NCBI RefSeq assembly: GCF_000150275.1
Contig: NW_002060943.1
Location: 8,192,066 to 8,256,065, forward strand
Reading direction: 5' to 3'
DNA length: 64,000 nucleotides
Origin: Trichoplax adhaerens
Taxonomy: Eukaryota; Placozoa; Uniplacotomia; Trichoplacea; Trichoplacidae
Each line of letters opens with the position of its first letter. Positions within the stretch are counted from its first letter, which is position 1. This document shows positions 39,901-53,816 of this stretch, piece after piece. The notes under the pieces were generated by a model, which was given only the letters and a program-made list of their open reading frames with translations, did no database searches and had not been told where the DNA came from. The position numbers were made by a program, and so were the translations under genes.

Positions 39901-42900
39901 GTTGAACTAGATATTAAGAGTACTGAGTATAAGGCTGAGGATGATACAAAAGTAGATGAAGGTAGTAATGAATCGTATTTTTTTATCGATTTTATTAATA
40001 TTATACTGATATTGTAATAATATACTAGCTAATGTCGATAACCTTGGATCGACCCAAGAAAGCTCTGATGATGAAGTAGATGGCTTTCTATTTCATACCT
40101 TAAGGTAATAAAAATCTTATTAGAATTTTAATTAAAATACAGTATATACCCCAATAGTATTGGTTAGAGCATGATCATGTATTATATAGGAAGAAATACC
40201 CGCAAAAGTTGAAAGAGTTAGGGCAATTTAAGAAACATCTACTTGATGATCGAAATGAAGTAGCCCCTTTAAAAGTCTGGCAATTACAGAGTAAGTCTGT
40301 AAAAAGATATTGAAATGTACTAGTACATGTTATCCCTTGCTTAAAGCCGCTCATTGCCATAAAATAAGATTATGAAATCTTGAGCACTATGATAAGTTTT
40401 AAGTGAAGGAAAGTGAATCTATTTTGTACGATAATACTAGATCTAGGTTTTCAAGCTGCTCAACGTGTTTTGTCAGCTGGTAATGATGCTCTAACAACCC
40501 TTCGTGACATAAGTCAAAACTTGCCAACATTTGCAAGGTTCTTAAATATTAGCAGTACTTTAGTACAAGAGCTTTTTCGATAAGTACATGATACTGTTAT
40601 TATAACTGGCACCTATATTTGCTTATATCATCAGACCGACTATCAAATTTCAAGTACGTAACGAAGTTCGGAAAGAAATTAAGGCAAATCAAAAAGTACG
40701 TTGATAGCCTTAAACGTAAATCTTCAATATTATCCTACTTGTTGTTTTTAGCTATTGCTTTCACAGGTAGCTGCTTAATTTATACCTCTACGTTCATTAT
40801 AGATATTTTCTGCAGAACTCGGTCTAGACGCTGGCCAATCTGCAATGTATTTTAATGGTGTACCTTTTGCTTTGGGAGAAATGACCATATATGAGTACGT
40901 AATGGAAGTTCTATGTCTTAGTAGATTCTTTAAATCGTTTAAGAATATAGCGAGCTATTGTTTCTTTACAGTCTCTTAGAAATTATAGAAGAAGACTCCA
41001 ATGTTGTCAGCAATTTACAAAAATTAGGAATCGCGGTACGCAAACTCTTGCTCTATTTTGCAAATCTTGGCATTCAATTCAAGCTATCAGTGGCTAATTA
41101 AAAATTTTAATTACAAACTTTTTCAATTTTTGAGTCTTTTAAGTAAATAAGGTATCGTGTCGTAAATGATTTTTATTTTGCGTATCATCCATAGAAAGAA
41201 GATCAACAGCACTTTATTAAGTTAGCTGCTAAATCGACCTTTAGTTCCCGCGTTATTGATATGAGAGATAATTCAGTTATTGTGAGTTCTGTAAACTGAC
41301 GTTACATTAAAATTTTAAGGTTCGGTAATAAATACACAATATAAATATTTAAAATACTGTGATATTATTAGTACATTAATAATATCGAAACGGATCAAGA
41401 TTACTTTCGTTGGCCTTCAAGCGTTCAAGAACTACTACGACCCGCTTTTCCCGGTATGCTGCGATATGTCCGAAAGAATTTATACCATGTCGTAAGTACT
41501 AGTATTTACGTGTTGGCAATGTAATACTAAAAATCATTAGAAGCAAATCAAGAGGCTGTCATTTTTATAAATTCAATGACAACTGTATTATGTGTCTGAT
41601 TTTTTGATAAAGGTCTTTTGTATCGATCCAGTTGAGTCACAAAGCGTTGAAGTCATACAAATGCTGGATTTATTCCATCGTAATTACGTACCAATGCGGT
41701 AAGTAATGCGTTTCATGAATATATTACGTAGAAAAATTATTGAAGAGTTATATTTCCGTCAGTACATGTTTTGTGAATGTTTTTTTATTAGACTGGGTAT
41801 TCTATTTGTGTCAGCTAATAAAAATAAAAACGTAGACGGCACTGTCGATGCTTCAGTAGGAATTGTTCGAGCGTTTTCTTATATTCAGGAATCTAAGGGT
41901 GCTCAGGCAGCCCTAAGATGGCTCACACAGGTATATTTAAGATACATTTTACTCTAAAATTATTATTTACTTCTTTTCGACTGGTGAGATTGTTTCTTTA
42001 AGCAAATTACGATTTGATTGATAGCTGTATGGAAATAGCATTCCGTCAGCTAAGCAAGTTGTCGAGAAATTTAAAAGTTGGTTTGGTGGCACTTTAGTAA
42101 ATAAAGTCTTAAAAAATGGTGGAACGTATGACAATTTAAGATTGGTAAGTGCATCAATGTATGCTGTTGTTTTCGCGTTAAAAATAAACCTTCTTTATCG
42201 GTCATGATTTTAGATAGTTATGTCTACTATTAAATGGATAGCCAGTTAGCAAAGATATTACTGAAATAAAACTAATGAAACAAGGTTTATTTAGTTTATT
42301 AAAGCGGAAGTTACTAAAAGTTAAAAATATTTTTCAGTACCTTGATGTGTAGTATTGTAAGTTGAAATGGTATATTTGTGCTTCTTTTATGTAGGAGAGC
42401 AGTTCTTTTTTTGATAGTATTGGAATACGAAAACTACCACAAGTAATCGTGAACGGTGTACAATTAACAGATGTATGTGATAAACTATAACGTTTTATCT
42501 TTGGATTTATAATCTGCATTAAATTAGCTCATTAGTTTTCATATTTATTAGTTTCCTATCTTACGCTCTGTACTAATTCTAAAATTGAACCTGACTTATA
42601 GCTACATGACATAGAAGGGGGTATCGTTGGAGAGTATCATAATCAGATGCCAAAATTACAGGAATATGTTCAAGCGGTAAATGAACTATAGTATTTCTGA
42701 TATTTATACGACAAATGGTCGATGGATAGTCGACTACTTTCTGACATTTGAAATGAAATAAAGTGATAGTTAATATAACGTAGTGTCTGCAGTCATATAT
42801 AGCCACTCTTTATGCAATCTTTGTAACGGTTAAATAATTTCTTGTTTAATTTATCCAATCTGTAGGGAAAAATCTCAGATTCTACAAATATTTATGATTA

Positions 42901-45900
42901 CCTTATGTCACAACCACATGTTATACCAAGATATAGTTATCAAGTTTTCAGAGACAATTTACATTATATAAAGGGATTGAGCCGTTACACAGAAGGTATG
43001 CTAAAAATATCAAAACGGGAGATTAGCTATATAACAACGCAATAGCCTCTCTAATGGGTGAATTATAATTAGAATCAAAAGCAGATGAAGTTGAAGGCAC
43101 CTCAGCAGCTGCCTCCGTTATCAAATCAGTAAATTATGTGATTTCTTCAAAAGGTATGGTAATATTTTAGAATTTTATCATTAGCCCGATGTATATTTTA
43201 AAAGATTTATTGCTCTATATTTATCTATTTTAATTTGAGTAACGAATCTTAATTTTATTTGAATCTATATGAAGATTCTTTAAAGGTTCGGCCATTAACT
43301 TTTTGGGTTGTAGTGGATTTATTTACCTCATCCGGCAAGCAGCTACTGCTGCAGGCTTTACAGTATCTGGTAAGGCTATAGATCTGTTTCGAATAAAAGT
43401 AAACTATATTTCTGATATTATATACAAATTTTGGAGATATCACTTCTGCATTGCTATTTAGCCATGTCTTTCCTTCGTAATATTTGATCGATTTAGTATT
43501 TTTATAGAAAATGTACCTAAGTTGCCTCTTATTTCTACATAGTCATCTTCCGAAAAAGCAAGAGTTGGCGTAATTCACAACACTAAGAGCTCTTCCGTTT
43601 TGGATGGAAAAAGGCATTCTTTAATTGAATTATACGAGGCCTTAGTACAAGTTGACAACTTCGCTGAGATTTCTTCAGTTAAATCGTTGTTGTCGCACTT
43701 CGTAGAGAAACAGATTGACTCTATATCGAGCTTAGATGAAATTCGAAATGTTCGTAAATTTTTTTAATTGGAAAGATTATTAATTTACAGTTAATAAAAT
43801 TTTTTTTGACTTGGTTAAATCAGGTAAATGTAAATGACTTAAAGTCAGCCTTAAGTGAAGAAGCATTTCAGAAGTCCGTTTATAGGAAAGTACAGAAAGG
43901 TTTGGAGTTTTGTCAATCTTTTATTAACCTCGAGGCTGGGCAAAATGCGATTATTGCTAATGGAAAGGTGCAATATTTAATGTCTATTAACATATCTTTT
44001 TAATCTATGCAGTACAGTTGTAACAATACCGATGCTTTAGGCGGACCACTGATAAGAAATTAATAGCTACTGGTACTTTCTTTGCCGTTCTTACTATCTA
44101 TAATCGTTTACGTTAGGTTTATGGTCCTGTCAGTGATGACGATCCGTTCGTTGCGAGTGACTTTAGACTAGTTGAAACATTGGATTGGAGACATCACCTG
44201 AAGAAAATTTCCAAACTACTAACGAAATATCAGCCTGGTGATACCTTGGATTCCATAAGGTGAGTTTTGCAATAAATGTAATGCACATCGGGATCGAAGC
44301 CTTCATACTTTAAAGTTTTCAAAATTTAAATAGTATTATTAGAATTGATATATACAAAAGTGAACTACTGAGTTAATCAAAGTCATTTTATATTTAGGAT
44401 GGTTTCTGACATGAATATGGCTATTTCTGGTCTTATTTCTGATAATTCGAACTATGTTCGAACTCAGATGCCTTCTCTTAAACATGCTCACAGGTTAGGG
44501 TTATTCTCCAAATTAAATAAGAACCCGCATCAAAGGATTTACATAACGAAATACATAAAAACGGTTCTGATTAATATACAATTGTCATTATCTTTTAGCG
44601 CGGTTACGTTTAGCAACTCTGGGTCTGAGCTAGGTCATGAGATTGTCGCGATTATAAATCCGCTATCGAAAGGTATCGTAAAAAGAGAATACAACTGAAT
44701 AAAAAACCTTGAATATTTATCTTTTTTAATTTGTCAATAAATGACGGAAATTTTATTACATATAGATGCTCAAGTTATGACTCCAATAATAATGGTAAAA
44801 TCTTGTTGATAATACGTATAATGCCGTATATCATCTGTGGGGTTTACATAACCGGATTTGCCATTAAGTATATTTACGTCAACATTTTTTGTTGGTATTT
44901 ATTATAGAATTTACTAAAAGCAACTAAAGTGGATATTACTGTGTTAATGAATCCAGCATCTATGCTATCAGAAATGCCCTTAAATAGGTAAATGTTGCGC
45001 AGCAAGATTGCTCTTTTGATTTTATGATGTTACCGTGTTTGTGATGAATTATGAAGCTGATCATTATTATTTTTTACTAGTTTTTTCCGCTACGTATTAG
45101 AGCCAGAACTCAAATTTAGTAAAGAAGGAAGGTATGAAGTCAGAAATATTTTATAGTTACTTTTACTTTCAATACTGTAAATAAAATTATTTTTTTCACT
45201 GTTTAAAGATTGATAAGCAAACCGGTAGCTCAATTTACGAAAATTCCGGAATCCTTACTACTTACCTTAAATATGAAGACACCTGAATCATGGATGGTCG
45301 AATCAATGATTTCCGTATATGATTTAGATAATATTCGCCTAGATCAGGTGAGCGAAGTTGCAATATGGTAACATTCATGAAATGATAAGTTTATCAAAAA
45401 GTAAAATTTACTATGCAATTTATCACCATAATTCTATTATACTTTATGACTGATGAAAGCAAAATTTTATTTAAGCCTGAAGAAATATTATGGTTACAAA
45501 TGTTGCTTGATTATGTGTTTACAGCTCAACCAGGGTGTTAAAGCATTGTATGCTCTAGAGTATATACTACTTGAAGGCCATTGCTTTGATAGCGTTACCA
45601 GTGAACCACCCCGTGGACTTCAATTTGTCATGGGCACGGATACCGATCCAGCTATGGTGGATACCATCGTCATGGCAAATTTGGTAATATTCTAGTCATT
45701 TTTAGGAAATTAATGCTGCGTCATCTTCAGATGATATTAACAGAATTATTATTAAGATTACTTTTTGTTATTTCCTGTGACTTTACCTGTATATTTGATA
45801 GGGATACTTCCAAATGAAAGCAAATCCAGGGCTTTGGAAGTTACAGCTAAGACCTGGAAGATCTGAAAATTTATATAAAATTGACAGGTTAGAACCACTG

Positions 45901-48434
45901 ATATTAATGTAATATAATTTTATTAGTAATAATCAGGGACTTCTAGAATTCTCTCCTAGAAGTCTCTTAGAAGTCCCTGGTAATAATATACGACGTGAAC
46001 AATAGCTAAAAATTATACACTATTTACTAATTTACGTAAGTCATGATGGAGAAATCGGCAAGTCTACTGATTCTATCGCAATTTCTATCGAAAACTTTAA
46101 AGGCAAAATTATACAAGTCAAGGTAATTACTCCTATTATTCATCAGTTAGATAATCTAAAATGTGGAATAAAGAATTGACTCTTTATAAATACTTTTATG
46201 GAGTGATAATACTAATCGGTATGTATAGGTAGGAAAAAAGCCTGGAAAAGAACGCGAGAGTTTGCTGTCGGATGTACCTGCAGGAAGGGAACAGCCTGGA
46301 ATTTGGGATTCGATATCGAAGTGAGTAGTTACTTGTTTATTATGGCAAATTAGTACTTTGTAATAATATGTAGAATTAAAATCATTATTATCTCTACAAT
46401 CAAGCTTTGTTGGTAGTGGTACTTCTCAAGAGGGTATTGAGACGGAATTTAACGAAACCATCAACATATTTACGGTTGCTTCAGGCCATTTATACGAACG
46501 ATTTCTTAGGTGATTATCATAGTTTATTAGATGGCTTTGAATTTGTTAGGTAAAATTATAAATATCATTATTTGGTACGGCTTAATAATTATTACGCTAT
46601 ACTATAACGGCTTAGCGCGAAAATAATATTTCATGGTCATTCACAGGATAATGATGCTTAGCGTCTTGAAGCATACCAAGAATCCCGTTAAATTTTGGTT
46701 TCTTAAGAACTTTCTTTCTCCCAATTTTAAGGTTAGTTTAAAAATTTATCCTTAGTATTGTAGCTTATGAAGTATTCGTTTATTTTCTTAATTTCTCAAC
46801 TTATTCCATCATTCCTCGTGCTTTATTATCTTGCAAAGGATTCAATCCCTGTTATGGCAAAGAACTATAATTTTGGCTATGAATATGTTCAATACAAGTG
46901 GCCCAGATGGCTTCGTCAGCAGACGGAAAAACAACGTGTGATTTGGGGGTAGGTTGTTATCGTTAACTGGGATGAAATTCTTTGTGAAGATTTTTAACCT
47001 GTAGAAATTATACCTGATTTTAGATACAAAATTCTTTTCTTGGATGTACTCTTCCCTCTTGGTATAAAGAAAATTATCTTTGTTGATGCAGATCAGGTAG
47101 TTAATAACTTTTAGTATGTATGTAGCAATCTAAGAATAGTAAGCTAGACACTACCAAAAGATATCGAAAGAATTTTAGTCTGTCAATATGATGAGTAGTG
47201 ATATTGCTATTTTTGAGTGGCTGTAATTAACATAATCTACTGTGTTAGCAACATTGTAAAAATCTATGCCTATCGACATTCTATTTGTTATAGATCGTTC
47301 GAACAGACTTGAAAGAGTTAATGGATTTAGATTTAGAAGGCGCTCCATATGCTTATACTCCCTTTTGTGATAGTCGCAAAGAAATGGATGGATTCAGGTA
47401 ATTAATGGATCTACCCTTTGTGGTTTAATTGCTGTAGATTCTAGTTCTTGTATATGAAATTTCTAATTGCTTAATTGGTAATAAAGGTTTTGGAATTCTG
47501 GATACTGGCGTCAACATTTAGCTGGTCGAAGATATCACATTAGGCACGTAGTGTGAAATTTGCCTTACAACCGTTTAGCTTTATGTTAAGCACCTATAGA
47601 TATTTTTCGCAAGCTATAAAATAATGGAATGCTAAAAATTGATATTATAATTGACATTCGTGAATAGTGCTTTATATGTTGTGGACTTGAAACGTTTCCG
47701 ATTACTTGCTGCCGGTGACAGACTCCGCGGCCAATATCAGGTAGAGTTTATCTTCTTATAGCCTAAGAAAATGATGATTATGAAACTAAATCGGTTTTTC
47801 TATTACCGTGGATAGGGTTTGAGTGCTGATCCTAACAGCTTAGCAAACTTAGATCAGGTACGCGCTCAGATATGGTATTTACTGTGATTGCTTTTCGATT
47901 TTAATACTATAAAATGCGAAAGATATAATTTCAATATTGATGAATTTATTGTTGTTGTTGGTATGCTATTAGGACTTACCAAATAATATGATTCACCAAG
48001 TACCCATTAAGTCTTTACCGCAAGACTGGCTATGGTGCGAGACGTGGTGTTCCGATGGATCGAAAGCTACTGCCAAGACTATTGATATGGTAATGACATT
48101 ATTCAGTTATATACGAGTATATACAGTACATTAAATCGATTATGGATAGAAAATTTAAGTATATTATCGATTGTAGTGTAATAATCCGCTGACGAAAGAG
48201 CCGAAGTTAGATCGAGCTATTCGTATTGCCGAAGAATGGAAAGATTACGATAAGGAGATAAAATCGGTTTTAGAAGAGTACAAAAACGCGGAAAGCAAAA
48301 GCTCGAGTGCTGGTGATGACCATAAAAGTAGTGATAAAAATCCGATATAGCCAGACTCTTATTATTAAGACGTAGTGTCTAACTATTATCATTTCTAATC
48401 ATTTCTTTTAGGTAAAAGGAAAGATGAACTATAA
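36936..48434 (+). CDS. UGGT1: UDP-glucose:glycoprotein glucosyltransferase, about 1520 aa, 47 exons
   Basis: ER-lumen folding sensor that reglucosylates misfolded N-glycoproteins for another calnexin/calreticulin cycle. Exon 1 is just ATG (36936..36938, then GTGAGT). Exon 2 (38088..38233) gives the signal peptide ([17 protein letters not shown]) and [10 protein letters not shown]. Exons 3-45 run from 38662..38747 to 47973..48089 without phase breaks, followed by 48177..48327 and 48412..48434. Total 4563 nt. Thioredoxin-like folding-sensor domains: [64 protein letters not shown]24 catalytic domain: [35 protein letters not shown] (DxD at about 1329-1331), [42 protein letters not shown]. The C-terminus ends KRKDEL, an ER-retrieval signal. 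The exon 11 end (40699) and exon 46 donor are the least certain. UGGT1 and UGGT2 cannot be separated by eye. Confidence 0.93.
45934..45979. repeat. Perfect 12-bp-stem hairpin in a UGGT intron
   Basis: CAGGGACTTCTA (45934-45945) and TAGAAGTCCCTG (45968-45979) are exact reverse complements. The loop repeats CTAGAA/CTAGAAGTCTC, so a second register also pairs. The feature lies wholly in the intron 45888-46040. Confidence 0.85.
47544..47667 (+). other. GC-AG intron in UGGT
   Basis: The upstream exon ends RYHI + AG and the next exon begins T GCT TTA, giving [10 protein letters not shown] exactly as in the family. The intron then starts GCACGTAG, i.e. AG|GCACGT, and ends GAATAG. The nearest GT (47548) does not keep phase. 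This is the only non-GT donor needed in any model in this window. Confidence 0.85.
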
Positions 48435-50515
48435 TCGCAGAATCTACCTCCTGCATTCTTAAGAAAGATTTTTAATGTAGATTTCGTATTATAATCATTG
48501 AATGACTATACATATATTGTGGCATCATCAGTCCCATGTCGGTTATTACTTAGTATCTAGTATTGACTATCATTAATATTAATATAACTTGCGATATAAG
48601 GAATGCTTACAGACACAGTGAAAGTTTTGTTTCATACTGATATGAAGTAACTTATTATCAATGTGTCCATGACATATTTGTATTGTCAATTTTTATGTAA
48701 TAATCCTATTGGAGATTGTCTATTCCCTTAGATTAATTTGTTATCGGATGACTGAGCTTGAATACATCCAGTTACTGAAAGGCTTTTCTTTAAAAAGTAA
48801 AGCTTGGTTTCATGGGATTTGTCAACATTTTTGGTGATTGAATGTTACAACGACTATACAATAAATAATTCTTATTTAGGGTCAAATAAAATTTTTGTTA
48901 TCCAGGGATTCATATTGGGATACAACGCAATGCACTCTTATGAAATAGATTTAAGATAGCCTATGACTGTATTAGCAATGTTCATATTACTATTCTACAA
49001 TAATTAGCAAATCCCTAAATCGATAATAAGATCTTTTTACCATTAAATTTTGCTAATATTATATGAAATTTGCTAGGATTGCAATTTTCTGTTATCTCGA
49101 TTCTAGGTCAATACAATCTCCTAAAGCAAACACTGAACTTTACTCGTCGTGACTGTAGTATTACTCTAAGCAAATTCATGTTCTTAAAAAAGCAGGAGTT
49201 TTAACTATTATATAATCCGGATATTTATGATGAAGTAGTTGCACCGTATTTTCTTGATACGTACTTTTAAGTACAATACTTACTGAGACGTGCTTTTCCT
49301 AGAATGAAGGTAGAAGTAATTGTTACACAAAGTGAAGCTTTAGGCAGATATATACGTATCTGTTCTACTGAGTAATTAAGCTATTCTATTAGCTGTAAAT
49401 TTATACTTCATTATTCATATGGAAGGCTCTAAATACATTCACGTCAATTCAGGATTATTCTACAAATTATGCATTTATGATTTTAGGCGATTGAGTCATA
49501 AATATTGCTTAAATTGCACCATGATGATGAAAGCAAACTTAGAATACATACAGTATAATGTCTGACATCCACTGTGGCACTTATTTGGTATACGGTACGT
49601 TTATACCTTTATTTTAAATGTTGATGAATAATGAGATAATATAATAGTCGGATAAATTTCGGCACTTAACTAATCGCTTTTGGTTTAAATTACTTGCTAG
49701 TTTTGAAACTTAGCTTTTACCTAGATCTCATTATGCAACCAATACAAAAGTAGTTATATTTGCCATACTAGTAGAACAGTTTCTGCTGATATCTCCCATA
49801 TATAAACATTTCCATATCGGGATAATGAGTTTAAAGATTAGAGAAAAAACGTTCTTAAGTAGTTTGGAAACTTTCGATCATTTTCATAACACCTTATATG
49901 AAAATATTTGTTTTATTTAGTAATAACTGAACGATTTTTAGGATTATTTAAATAGTCGTCAAAGTAAGTGTATTGTCAGTATAATTCATTTATTGCAATC
50001 AAAGCTTCTGATCCAATCATTTTTTATATTGATGTTAGTATCATAATATGCTAAAAGCTATAGCTCCAATGATATCGAAAACAGAAATTATGATAACAGT
50101 AAGATTAAATTAATAAATTAGGTCTACAGAAGGTTTCAGTATAAGGCTTACTATGTGGATACGGGAAAGGACTAAATTGATTCGATGAGATGCTCATGGT
50201 CGAGTTACATTCATTAGCGAAACAAGAAAATAAAATTACATAATAAAATATTAAAAAAAAAATTTTTGCAAATTGTTTGCATGAACACCGGTAAAAGATT
50301 TCATATCGTCCATGCTATACTACAATAAAATAAGATGAAACTTCATTACGCGACGACAAAGATCTGATATACGTGTATGATAAGTTTGGTACATAAGCTT
50401 TCATTATTGCACAATGTGACCAGGGATCCTATGATACGTGCATACCGTACAGATCATTTTGTGAACTTAAATTAAATTAGATACTCTATAGCTATAGGAG
50501 TAAGAGTAATCAATA
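48435..50515. other. Intergenic, nothing recognised
   Basis: 2.1 kb of AT-rich DNA between the UGGT KDEL stop and the NT5DC stop (tail-to-tail). The UGGT 3' UTR and polyadenylation signal should lie in the first few hundred bases; AATAAA-like words occur but none stands out. No coding or RNA gene seen. Confidence 0.6.
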
Positions 50516-53500
50516 TTATATAAATTCATGGGGCAAAGCTGATCGTTTTTGATAAAATGTGTGATGCAGCTGATATGTTAAAAAGTTAGTTATAGAAGAA
50601 GTATATAAATCTGCATAGCGTGCTATTCTACCGCTAAAGTACGTTGCTTTCGATGAGGTCCGAAACATACTTCCGAATCGTGGATTAAATGACATCTTGA
50701 GTAATTTTCTATTGAAGAAAATTTAGTTAATAATGGTAATGTTGACAGTAGATAGAAAGGGGCAATCAAATTAACTTTTGTACTTTCAGCGTTACCTAAC
50801 TTCTTGATATTCTTCTTTCCATTCATGTAGCAGCTGCAAGGCTTCTGGGGATCTGATGCTCTGTTATATTAGAGTGGCAAAAAATGTCGTTAATTTTTAG
50901 ATACCGGTAGTAATTTGAATAAGATATAAGTTTCATACTTGAGCGCGATCAATGAGTTTTTCTAATGAAATGAGCCAATTTAATGCGCGTTGATAATGGT
51001 CCGAGCTTATTATTTCAATTTCTCTCTGTTAGTAGCATTGTATCACAACGTGAAATTTAGTAATTGAATGTAAGTGAAATACTTCTAACCTAATCAATAT
51101 TATCGTTATAATTAAGGACAATCAGATATTGCTAGTTACTTCTAACTCTGGAATTACTGCTCCAGTTTTCCATCCAAGTTTTAGAGCTAGATCCTATAAA
51201 TTGGAATTGGGGTAAAGATCAACAATTAAAAATTGATTTTAGTTACATACTAAGAATAGATTTTCAATGTAAAATTGAAACGTAAATAAAGCTGAGGGCA
51301 AAATATTTACCGCTAAGTCTCTATAAACTTGATCACCGAAGTATAGCACTTCTGATCCCTTAAAACCGGCTAAATTTAAAAATTCTCGAGCTGAACCCTG
51401 TCATCAGAATAAATTTTATATAAGAAATTTAATAGCATAACAATAATAAGCAACTCTGTTTACTTATAAATAATGCTTTTAAATTAGGAGGGATTAAAGA
51501 TTATAATTATAAATTTAATCATTACCCGTTGGTATACTTCTCCTTTTTTAAAACATTTTACTCTGTCCCATGAGGTAGTATAATCAGATGTCATTAAGTG
51601 TCTAAAATGACTGTAGACAGAAGGTAAAAGTAATAATAGAAGTTAAGCACAGAGTATTTACAGATAACAATATTATAAACTTCTTGTAAATCGATGCAGT
51701 ATTTGCTATGCAATACGTACTGGAAGGCATCAGTATAGAAGCTAGGTTTGCGTGCACTTGTTATAATGATATCAAACATAGATCTCCAGTCTGGACCAAT
51801 TAAATGTGTCATGCCTGCGTTCCTAATTTAAAGAAACAATAAGCCATAGTAAATGGTCCCGTATATTGTAATATCGTTATTAGGGCTAACAGTTTACGAT
51901 AATGACCTTTATTGGAGCTTGTATAGAATTTAGTATAGTAATATCATCGTAAAAGATATGGATTAAATATATCATGTTACCAGTTCTGGTAAAGAGTTAA
52001 CGTCACTGCTACTTACAAAAAATCAAATTGACTATTTGTAATGATGAATATTTTTTTCTTAGCGCTAGTGAGATATTCAAGTAGTTCCTTTAAATCTGGG
52101 TCCGGTTCCAAATAATCGCCTACAAATACGTTATTAGAGATAGACCAGCATTACTGCAGGTGTAGCTATATAGATTATTATGTAGTATAGACGACACTGA
52201 GGTACAAAATCGATAGCGTTGTAGCAAACTTCACAAATGATTTTATATCTCAGCTATATACGGTTATAATCAGTAAATTAGATAAAATTTTTGAATTACA
52301 GATAATTATTTCGGCCATTATAACATATAGATACCACGAGTCATACCATACTGTCAGAAGCCTAACATAATTGTTGGTTATTACTAAGATTAAAACGAAT
52401 TATGTAATTTACCTATTGCATTTTTGACAGTAGCATGCATTTTACCAGACAAATGAACCTTCTTAATTGCTGCCTAATGGCGTTATAATATTACAGCTTT
52501 AAAATTAGTGTCATTAACAACAAGACAAAAGGAACCTAAAGATACTAGGCAAACCTTAACGTCCATAAAAATGTACTTTGGATCATAAGACATAGATTTT
52601 TGCTTGAAATACTGCGAAATCGATTTATAAAGTTAAATTTGAAGGGAACTAAGTATGAGAGAAAGATGGAATTGAAGCTTTCATCTTAGTTAACTTACCT
52701 CAGCAATTTGAGTTAGAAGTGCCATTTCAGATAAAGAATCTACGTCTATTAATTGGCGCATATACTTACCCTAAAGTTGAGGAGATTTTAATATAATGTT
52801 ACGTTTAGTGCTGTAAAAAGAAGTTTTCAAGTCATCATATACTGTAGATTAAGGGTATTACATTATCATAAATTGAAGACAAGTACTGGACGGATAGGTG
52901 AGTGCCTCCATATGTTGCGAGAACCTCAGAATCATCTAGAGGAGTATAGCCTCTGCAAATATAAAATTATGTGAGCTAAACTTCTATTGCTTAAGATATC
53001 CATGATTATAGTTTTATTGGGTACTTGGAATTAATCATTGCTATTGATACACATGAATTGCGACTCATCACTTACCTATAAACGGTTCCGAGCTCAACAT
53101 GATGCTGAGAATCGATTTTCATTAATAAGCCCTGAAAATCCATGTGTATTTTATTTAGATATTAGTTATAAATCGATTGAAGTATCTTGACTGTTTAGAG
53201 CGAAAGATAGAGTACGCCATTTATTAACACTAGTAAGTATTTGAATATCAAATGCGACAAGCCTTTTTAGCATACCTTTTCAATATCATAATGGAGGCCT
53301 CTAACTCCAAAGCCGGGATCGTATGCAAATGATTTCATTTCTTTAGGGTACTATCAACAAATAGAATTACGCGTATAAGTGTTGAGGTAATGAAGAGCTA
53401 ACAATTTTAACACTTATGCAAATGAATGCTGCCATACATATTGCAGCTATACTCTATAATTAAGGATAACTACTATATGTTCGGTACGAATTGATATATT

Positions 53501-53816
53501 TTACTGATTTTGTCGATATTTATACTGCACTGTACAAAGAGAGCAGATAAGACAACATACTATAGTAACTATTAATGCTGGCGTTGTCTTGTCTGTAGTC
53601 AATGTAAAATAATTATTAAAACTCAATACTATTTTTTTACCTTATTATCTTCGATTAAATAATCTAATGCCATATCAAATATTAAATATTGCAGTTTTTT
53701 CTTGTAAGAAGCAATAGTGTAATCATAATCGAATCCATAGACTTTAATTTCATCTAAGTTGACTTCCTTATTTGCAAAGATTCTATTAGGGCTGATTTGG
53801 ATATCATAAGAGCGGT
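50516..53816 (-). CDS. NT5DC2/3-like 5'-nucleotidase-domain (HAD) protein, 5'-incomplete, 450 aa resolved
   Basis: Haloacid-dehalogenase-fold protein of the IMP-GMP-specific 5'-nucleotidase family. The substrate of the NT5DC branch is not known. Model: complement(join(50516..50708, 50796..50860, 50939..51025, 51140..51193, 51311..51397, 51526..51601, 51721..51822, 52017..52119, 52413..52473, 52555..52611, 52699..52770, 52862..52952, 53076..53131, 53276..53350, 53641..53816)). HAD motif I is YGFDYDYT (nucleophile and acid Asp) in the first resolved exon. Motif II is IFIITNSQF. Motif IV is VLYFGDQVYRDL. Family blocks include RGLHYDIEKGLLMKID, LGTVYRGYTPL, SEMALL, GPDWRSMFDIIITSARKP, LGWKTGAVIPELE, NPRFGSMFRT and the terminal HTFYQKRSALPHE. 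The first resolved exon starts in phase 1, so at least one 5' exon (N-terminus, perhaps a mitochondrial presequence) lies upstream of 53816 and was not found. Confidence 0.88.
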
